A stretch of DNA of 22,406 bases. Origin: Irineochytrium annulatum (Eukaryota > Chytridiomycota > Chytridiomycetes > Chytridiales > Chytridiaceae). Below, in pieces: positions 17,357 through 22,406 of the stretch. Both the position numbers and the translations under genes were made by a program. The stretch lies in NCBI GenBank assembly GCA_027600665.1, contig JADGJL010000404.1, forward strand, positions 1 through 22,406, written 5' to 3'. The notes beneath the pieces were generated by a model. The model was not told the origin of the DNA. It made no database searches and saw only the letters and a list, made by a program, of their open reading frames with translations. The first letter of the stretch is position 1, and the number at the start of each line of letters is the position of its first letter.

Positions 17357-17735
17357 GTGCTTTACCTCTTCACGTTTGCCGTGACGGCCGCGGCCGTCAT
17401 CCTCTTCGCTTGATTCGTTAAGTAGTTATAGGAATTCCTGTTCCCTTTTCTATCGCTCTTATCTGTCTCAGTTTGTCATTTTGCATGCGCTTTTTTTTTC
17501 TGTTGGCCGTTTAAGCATGCGTTGCGTTCTCCAAAGTCCTCTCGCACACTACAAGTAATAAAATAAACCAGTATCACACCATTTGACTTCCATATGAATG
17601 CTTTCCGCATTGTCCACGCGAAGATGCAAAGCGCCATCTTTCTGCTGATACATCGTTCAATTGTGTAAACTTTACTGCCAGTTACAATTTCCTAGCGACA
17701 TGCCAACACATGCAAAACGACTAACGATCGCATTA
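17357..17735. other. Convergent intergenic region
   Basis: This 379-base gap lies between the 3' ends of the GPI protein gene (+) and the uncharacterised gene (-). It has a T-run at about 17490-17500 and overlapping AATAAA signals at 17557-17567. No gene or structured RNA is seen. Confidence 0.4.
17557..17567 (+). terminator. Overlapping AATAAA polyadenylation signals
   Basis: AATAAAATAAA contains two overlapping perfect AATAAA hexamers about 200 bases after the stop of the GPI protein gene. They are good candidates for its poly(A) signal. Confidence 0.4.
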
Positions 17736-18740
17736 TCACTCATCATCATCTTCTGCAGTCCCCTTCTCCTCCTCTCTCACCCTCGCATCCAGCAGTACCG
17801 CATCCACATCCGCGATCCTCCATGACCCTTTAAACTTTTCAATAAAATGTTCCGACTCGAATCGCAGCATCAAATCCCTCGTGCACTTCTCCCTGTAAAG
17901 CAGCTCGCCCGGCTCCTCATCCTCCCCGACCTTCCTCCTGACGCTGATATGCACCTCCGCCTCCATCTCGACATCCACCCCAAACACCTGCCCCTCTTTG
18001 ATCGCCTCCCTCTTCTCCTGGAACGACGCCCCGTTATCCGGATCCTCCATCCCGCCTAGGCAGTACTCGAACGTCACCTCCCTGAACAGCATAAAGCTCT
18101 TGCCGGACTCCTTCACACGACGCGTGAACGCGTGCGGCGCCAGACGGCCGACGATCGGACCCATCAGCAGCGTCGACGTCGCCCACCGCGCACGTCCAAA
18201 CGTCGCCCACACGTCCGAAACCCTCAGGGCCCCGTCGCCACGCGTGACGCTCACGTGGATCGCGCACCCCTTCTGCGCGGCCGTCGCGTGCGCCTTCCGG
18301 AAAAGCTCCAACACTTGAGGCTTCATCAGCTGCTCCAGCCTCCTCCTGCCCGCGTCTTCATCGCTCCCATCCCACCCACTGATCGCCCTCGCCCAAACAG
18401 CCGGTGCGGCTCCGGCTCCCTCGACGAACACATCGGGGAAATATGGCGGGGCAGTCTCGGGCGCGATGGATTCCCGCCCGCCGCCGACTGGGAGGCGGTT
18501 GTTGATGAAGGCCGAGCAGGCGCCGCGGGCCACGAGGCGGCGGAAGCGGGTCATGAAGAGGCGGTCCCACCACGGCCAGTGCGCCGGAAGCGGTTCTGCG
18601 AAGGGACGGCGGCGCGGGCGTGGGGGTGGGTCGATGTCGGAAGGGAGGAGGGGGTAAGACCGCAGGAGGGACTCAGGGTCGACATCCTCGTTGGTGGCTG
18701 CTGGGAAGAGCGCGACGGGATACATATTAGGACTGCGCAT
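17736..18740 (-). CDS. Uncharacterised protein, possibly Tim44/NTF2-like fold
   Basis: A single exon of 334 aa on the minus strand, from ATG at 18740 to TGA (17736-17738). Another in-frame ATG is at 18725. The frame is open further upstream only from a TTG codon. The N-terminal part has a Pro/Arg-rich stretch (PPPRPRRRPFAEP) and then HWPWWDRLFMTRFRRL. The C-terminal 200 residues alternate predicted helices and long strands: VEMEAEVHISVRRKV, then LMLRFESEHF and WRIADVDAVLLD. A closing W-R-I-strand after a Phe-Glu segment is common in NTF2-like folds of the Tim44, Mba1 and mL45 group, so I suggest that fold with low confidence. I do not recognise the family by name. There is no transmembrane segment, and the N-terminus is not a strong targeting signal. 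It is divergent from the Cyk3-like gene. Confidence 0.7.
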   Translation of the reverse strand: MRSPNMYPVALFPAATNEDVDPESLLRSYPLLPSDIDPPPRPRRRPFAEPLPAHWPWWDRLFMTRFRRLVARGACSAFINNRLPVGGGRESIAPETAPPYFPDVFVEGAGAAPAVWARAISGWDGSDEDAGRRRLEQLMKPQVLELFRKAHATAAQKGCAIHVSVTRGDGALRVSDVWATFGRARWATSTLLMGPIVGRLAPHAFTRRVKESGKSFMLFREVTFEYCLGGMEDPDNGASFQEKREAIKEGQVFGVDVEMEAEVHISVRRKVGEDEEPGELLYREKCTRDLMLRFESEHFIEKFKGSWRIADVDAVLLDARVREEEKGTAEDDDE

Positions 18741-18765
18741 GATGGAATGCGCATGATGGAATGCG
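18734..18765. repeat. 14-bp tandem duplication at a start codon
   Basis: TGCGCATGATGGAA occurs at 18734-18747 and again at 18748-18761, followed by TGCG. The first copy contains the ATG (complement, 18738-18740) chosen for the minus-strand gene, so the duplication lies across its start codon and leader. It looks like a recent slippage event. Confidence 0.55.
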
Positions 18766-19291
18766 GAGCAGGGAGATGGAGAGCCGGCCTGGCGCAATCA
18801 ACTGCTTCCTCCAGCTGCCAGACGGATCCCCCGGTTCCATGTCACGATCCGGTCATCTAGACCCACACGCCAGGCCAGAGGAAAGAACTTGGTCCTTACC
18901 GGTGCTCAGGCGCGCATGTCGCGGAACGCACGACGCGGGGAACAGGCGACGAGGCGATCGCCCAACACCAGCCAGCATTTTCGATTTGGATTTCTGCCAT
19001 GGCGCGACCACGACTTCAGCTCAACCCAACTGCCTTGGACGGACTGGGATGTTGAAGGCGACGCACGGAGGCCTTAGCCGTTTCCGGGATGGATGCGATG
19101 GAGGTGAGGTATGTTCCCTGGGTCTTTGGAAGCCCTTCAACGCGTCGAATTGGGCCCTGGCCTCATCGATTCAATCAATATTCCCCCAGGATATTCCCTC
19201 GCGATCATCGGTGGCCGCGACGTCGCCCGACATTTTGCGCGCTTGTATGGCTTCTAATAATGAACCTTGTGTCTATTCACAAGCCTTGACC
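18741..19291. promoter_or_regulatory. Divergent intergenic region upstream of the Cyk3-like gene
   Basis: These 551 bases separate the two divergent starts. The sequence is GC-rich in the first half and carries no A-tracts like the other divergent promoter. The plus-strand frame of the Cyk3-like gene stays open through all of it, but the residues are not family-like, so I treat it as promoter and 5' UTR. A GTATGT at about 19111 with a pyrimidine-rich CCCCCAG at 19183-19189 could mark a 5' UTR intron. Confidence 0.4.
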
Positions 19292-22031
19292 ATGAGGACA
19301 TTGGGCTCATCTGCAACGGCTGCCAGGCCCGAGCCCATCCCGACCCCAGCATCCATCCCGGCTTCGGACGGAGATGTTCCGTCCCCGCTTGACCACAATC
19401 CCTCCGACCCAGTCCTCCCGCCGCAGCTCCTCTCTCTCCTGGACCGGATATGGCCCCTCCACTCCCGCCCTATCCACGCCACGGCTGCCCACGCGCACCG
19501 CTCGGATCATGCGATGGACCTCGAATTTGAGGACGGCGACGTGATCGCTATCTTGGGCCGCGAGGGCGACGGATGGTGGAACGGCGTGTGCGAGCGGACT
19601 GGGGAGTATGGGAGCTTCCACGAGATGTTCGTGGAGCCATTCGAGGATCACCAGGGCCGAGGGAAGGTTGTTGAAGCCGCGGTTGAGCCTCCCGGGCGGT
19701 GGAATGGCAATTCGGAGGCCGCGAAGAATGAGGGGGAGCATTTACCGCCCCGACCGACGAAGGTACAGACCCACGCGAACCCGCCGCCGCGGCCGAAGAG
19801 GAGCTCGATGATAACTCCCCAGCTGACACCGGAGCCAACGCCGACGTCAATGCCGCGACCGGCGTTTGCCAAACCGGCCGTTCTGCCCCGACCGATCTCG
19901 CGCGTGGTCTCGTCGGAGATAGATACACCCCCGGCCACGCCGCCGCGGCCAAGGACAGCGCACGGGCCGCCGTCACTGCCGGCGAGATTGAAACCGGCGG
20001 AGGACGACCTGCCGCCCCCGCTGCCGTCGCGTCGTAGGCCGGAGGAAGCCTATAACACGCCGGACGAGGAGGAGCCGCCGCCGTTACCGTCACGGCCTCC
20101 TGTTGTTGCGTTGCCAGCGCGTCCAACGGCGGCCGTGCTGCCGCCGAGACCCGGTCGACCGAGCGCAACAAAGCAGTCCGAATCCCTGCCGCCGCGTCCC
20201 AATGCCGCCCACCTTCCGCCTCGGCCCTCCGCGAACGGCCATATCTCCTCCCCGTTGGCACCGGCGACGGTCTACCACGATGACGTCGACGAGGCACCGT
20301 TGTATTTAACACACCCGTCATACTCAAAGGTCCACAGCGCGGTCGCCGTGTTGCCTCCTGGCGCCGAACACGAGCAGCACCCGCCGCTCGAGTTTACGGA
20401 GGCGGATTTCGTCGATGTCGACGCGCACGCGCGGGAGGCGCCGTACCACGTCACGGGGAACTTCAAGACGCTCGCCAGGTACCTGACCGAGCCATTCGAG
20501 GACCCGCTGGATCAGTACAGAGCGATTTATGCCTGGATCGCGCTCAACATCGAATATGATACGACTTACGTGAGTTTCCGGCTTGGAGTGAAGGCTATCC
20601 TTGTTTGGAGCCACTTACGAGTTGTCACTTGGTGGGGAAATACAGGCTCAAAGACCCCCCGAGGAGGCCCTCATCAAACGCCTGGGCGTCTGCGCCGCCT
20701 TCGCCGGCATCTGCCACGCCCTCTGCTCTCACGCTCACCCCCGCCGGCTCTTCTCCCGCGTCGTCTCCGGCGGCTGCGTCGGCGGCGACTGCGCGGCCGG
20801 CGACCACTACCTTTCGCTGGATTCCCACGCCTGGATCCTCGTCGTCGTTCGCGGACAATATCGTTTTCTCGAGTGCACGTGGGGCGCCGGCTCCGTTTCC
20901 AACGGGACCTTTACAAGGTTATGGACGCCCCGGTACTTCATGATGAGGCCGGAGGACGCGTGCCTGACGCATCATCCGCAAGACCCGGCGGATCAGATGA
21001 TCGAGCGGCCGCTGACGCACAATGATTTTATCAGAGTGCCGAGGCTTCGTTCCTTCCAATACAGGCTCGTGCGTGTGCGGGGTGGGGGCGTGCGCGACGC
21101 GGATGGAGAGGGCGTGCTCTCGGCGCTGCGGTGGGAGGATGGCGTGGAGTGGATCGAGGTCGAGGTGGAGATACCACGATCGGTGGCAATCGAGCCGCTT
21201 CGGTCGCTGGCTAACGCGTTCTGGGATTCAGTCGAGAAGGAAATACCGACCGAGGGGTCCCAGTACAAGCCAAAGTGGTTGGATGGCGCGCCACGTCGGG
21301 CCGGACTGCAGGCGCTCTCCGGGGAGAAGGCCGAGATCACTATGTGCCACACGCGCGTCGTAGGGGACAAGGTCGTCATCACGGCGGCCGTGAGGAGGCC
21401 GGATCGGACTGGGAGGGGTTACTTAATGATCGCGTCCAACGCGCATGTGGGTTTTTTTTTTTTTTTTGGAAGGTTTTGCTACTTCCTTTCTTCTGATTGG
21501 TGTATTTATCTTTCGGTCAACGCACGCTAGGTCCCGTTACATGTCCGGACGGAAGCTATGGCCGCCCACAACATTCTCGAGTTCAGCCTCGAGTGCGACA
21601 CGCCGAATCCGAAGGGCGGTCCCGTCGTGAAGACGTACCTCCACGATCTCTCAATCTTGAGCCCGCGCCACGGTGACCTCCTCGTCGGCGACCGCGTCAC
21701 ATTCCGCGCTGTCGGTGGGCCGAGGGGTCTCGTTGCCGCGCCAGGGTTCATGGGCGTGCACGCCATGCGCGACGTGCGCGACGTGGACGGGTGCATAGTG
21801 CAGGAGGTGGACGTGTTGATCGATCGGCCTGGGGAGTGGCATGTATGCGTCAAAGCCGGGGGCAATGGGTACGGGTTCGCGGGGACGTATGTGGCCACCG
21901 GGGAGGCGTTGCCCGGGGCTATGCTTACTGGGATGATGGGGTCGATGGGAAACGGCGGTAGTATGCGTGTGGGTGGGTCGGGGAACATCGGCGGTGATTT
22001 CAAGGCGGCGATGAAGGGCTTTTTTGGGTAA
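19292..22031 (+). CDS. CYK3: Cyk3-like SH3 and transglutaminase-like cytokinesis protein
   Basis: Three exons, 19292-20569, 20646-21446 and 21531-22031, give 859 aa; introns are 76 and 84 nt. An SH3 domain lies at about 62-118 (DLEFEDGDVIAIL, then DGWWNG at 93-98). A long Pro-rich region (about 135-330) carries many SH3-ligand-type motifs such as LPPRP and PPPLPSR. A transglutaminase-like domain starts near 385, with GVC (C442), SHAW (H487) and LECTWGAG (E502). The last 150 or so residues form a beta-rich domain of the type following transglutaminase domains in KY-like proteins. In yeasts Cyk3 acts at the division septum with the actomyosin ring and chitin synthesis; that role is inferred. 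I chose ATG 19292 for its A at -3; an in-frame ATG at 19247 would add 15 residues. Intron 2 has a GTGGGT donor and 16 T in a row. The catalytic Asp position is Glu. Confidence 0.85.
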
Positions 22032-22311
22032 TATATGGACTTAATGAAACTATTATTGATTTGATTAGAATGAACATCTTATTATGATATCACTTCCACG
22101 AAGACAAGTACGTCCCGATTTATGCGCTGCAAATTCGTGTGCCATATCCCAGACTCAAAAGCCTTCAGCATTGCACGACGGCAATCTATGCCAGCTCTGC
22201 GCCACGCGTCGCTGGAGGCCGTCGTCCGTCTTTTTGCCGAAGCGTCTTTTCAACAAGACCTGTCGTCAAAATTCTTTTCAACGCCATTACCTCCCACTCC
22301 CGTCTCTCACG
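22032..22311 (+). other. Intergenic region before the Pxr1-like gene
   Basis: The first 70 bases are AT-rich 3' UTR with TTAATGAAACTATTATTGA. The rest is mixed and ends in a pyrimidine-rich leader (CTCCCACTCCCGTCTCTCACG) before the ATG at 22312. No gene is supported. Confidence 0.35.
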
Positions 22312-22381
22312 ATGGGACTCTCCGGCCCCCGGATTAAGCAACGCATCTCTGCTGATCCTCAGAACAAGGGCTGGGCCGATG
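22312..22381 (+). CDS. PXR1: Pxr1/PinX1-like G-patch protein, first exon only
   Basis: The first exon codes for MGLSGPRIKQRISADPQNKG followed by WAD and one base of the next codon, then a likely donor GTTAAC at 22382. This matches the conserved N-terminus of Pxr1/PinX1 proteins (MGL...KQ...DP.N..W), which precedes the G-patch domain. Reading on without splicing gives a stop after one codon (TAA at 22384-22386), which supports an intron here. The rest of the gene lies beyond the window. Pxr1 acts in the nucleolus on pre-rRNA and snoRNA maturation by stimulating the Prp43 helicase, and PinX1 also binds telomerase. This function is from the family, not visible in this fragment. The call rests on 23 residues, but these are distinctive. 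Confidence 0.75.
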
Positions 22382-22406
22382 GTTAACTTTCACCCCTCTC
22401 CCTTCT

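Noticed and set aside
18761..19291. N-terminal extension of the Cyk3-like protein by up to 177 codons
   Set aside because: The frame is open, but the residues are unlike the family, and the ATG at 19292 has a better context just before the Pro-rich lead into the SH3 domain.
19548..20327. 259-codon minus-strand frame across the Pro-rich region of the Cyk3-like gene
   Set aside because: Repetitive PPRP codons on the plus strand produce a stop-poor antisense frame; no independent evidence for a gene.
1..22406. CRISPR arrays, insertion sequences, integrases, transposon ends or defence clusters
   Set aside because: No regularly spaced repeats, transposase-like frames or long terminal repeats were seen; gene content is typical of a eukaryotic core region.

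Overview
The window looks like a gene-dense, GC-rich stretch of a fungal nuclear genome. The genes carry short introns (about 50-84 nt) with GT..AG ends, often with a CTAAC- or CTGAT-like branch site. Intergenic gaps run from about 0.25 to 0.6 kb and there are no operons. Fungal hallmarks are an SH3-transglutaminase cytokinesis protein (Cyk3 type), a Pxr1-type G-patch start and GPI-anchored wall proteins. A DYDC-like Dpy-30 motif protein, typical of cilia and flagella, and a WS/DGAT acyltransferase point to a zoosporic early-diverging fungus such as a chytrid. That placement is an inference and rests on few genes.

Layout: 1-351, the 3' end of a Met-rich GPI-type surface protein. 935-1602 (+), a small membrane protein with a hevein-like cysteine pattern and a Q/P/Y-rich tail. 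1924-3945 (+), a WS/DGAT acyltransferase in three exons. 4513-7887 (-), a large PPR-like, probably mitochondrial protein. 8176-12224 (+), RNA polymerase I second-largest subunit in seven exons, divergent from the PPR gene across a 288-bp AT-rich gap. 12466-13350 (+), a Dpy-30 motif protein. 13970-16082 (+), a forkhead transcription factor in three exons. 16700-17356 (+), a secreted Met/Ser-rich GPI protein with a CFEM-like cysteine pattern. 17736-18740 (-), an uncharacterised protein with a Tim44/NTF2-like feel. 19292-22031 (+), a Cyk3-like protein in three exons. 22312-22381 (+), the first exon of a Pxr1/PinX1-like gene cut by the window edge.

The genes do not form one pathway. Loose themes are ribosome production (Pol I subunit, Pxr1), organelle expression (PPR), cell surface and wall (two Met-rich GPI proteins, the hevein-like membrane protein, Cyk3) and flagellum (Dpy-30 protein). 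I found no mobile element, CRISPR array, tRNA, rRNA or defence system, and nothing amounting to an undescribed multi-gene system. The most promising leads are the hevein-like single-pass protein, the two methionine-rich surface proteins, and the Cyk3-like transglutaminase domain that keeps its Cys and His. Start codons and splice sites were read by eye from sequence and homology memory; no search or expression data were available.
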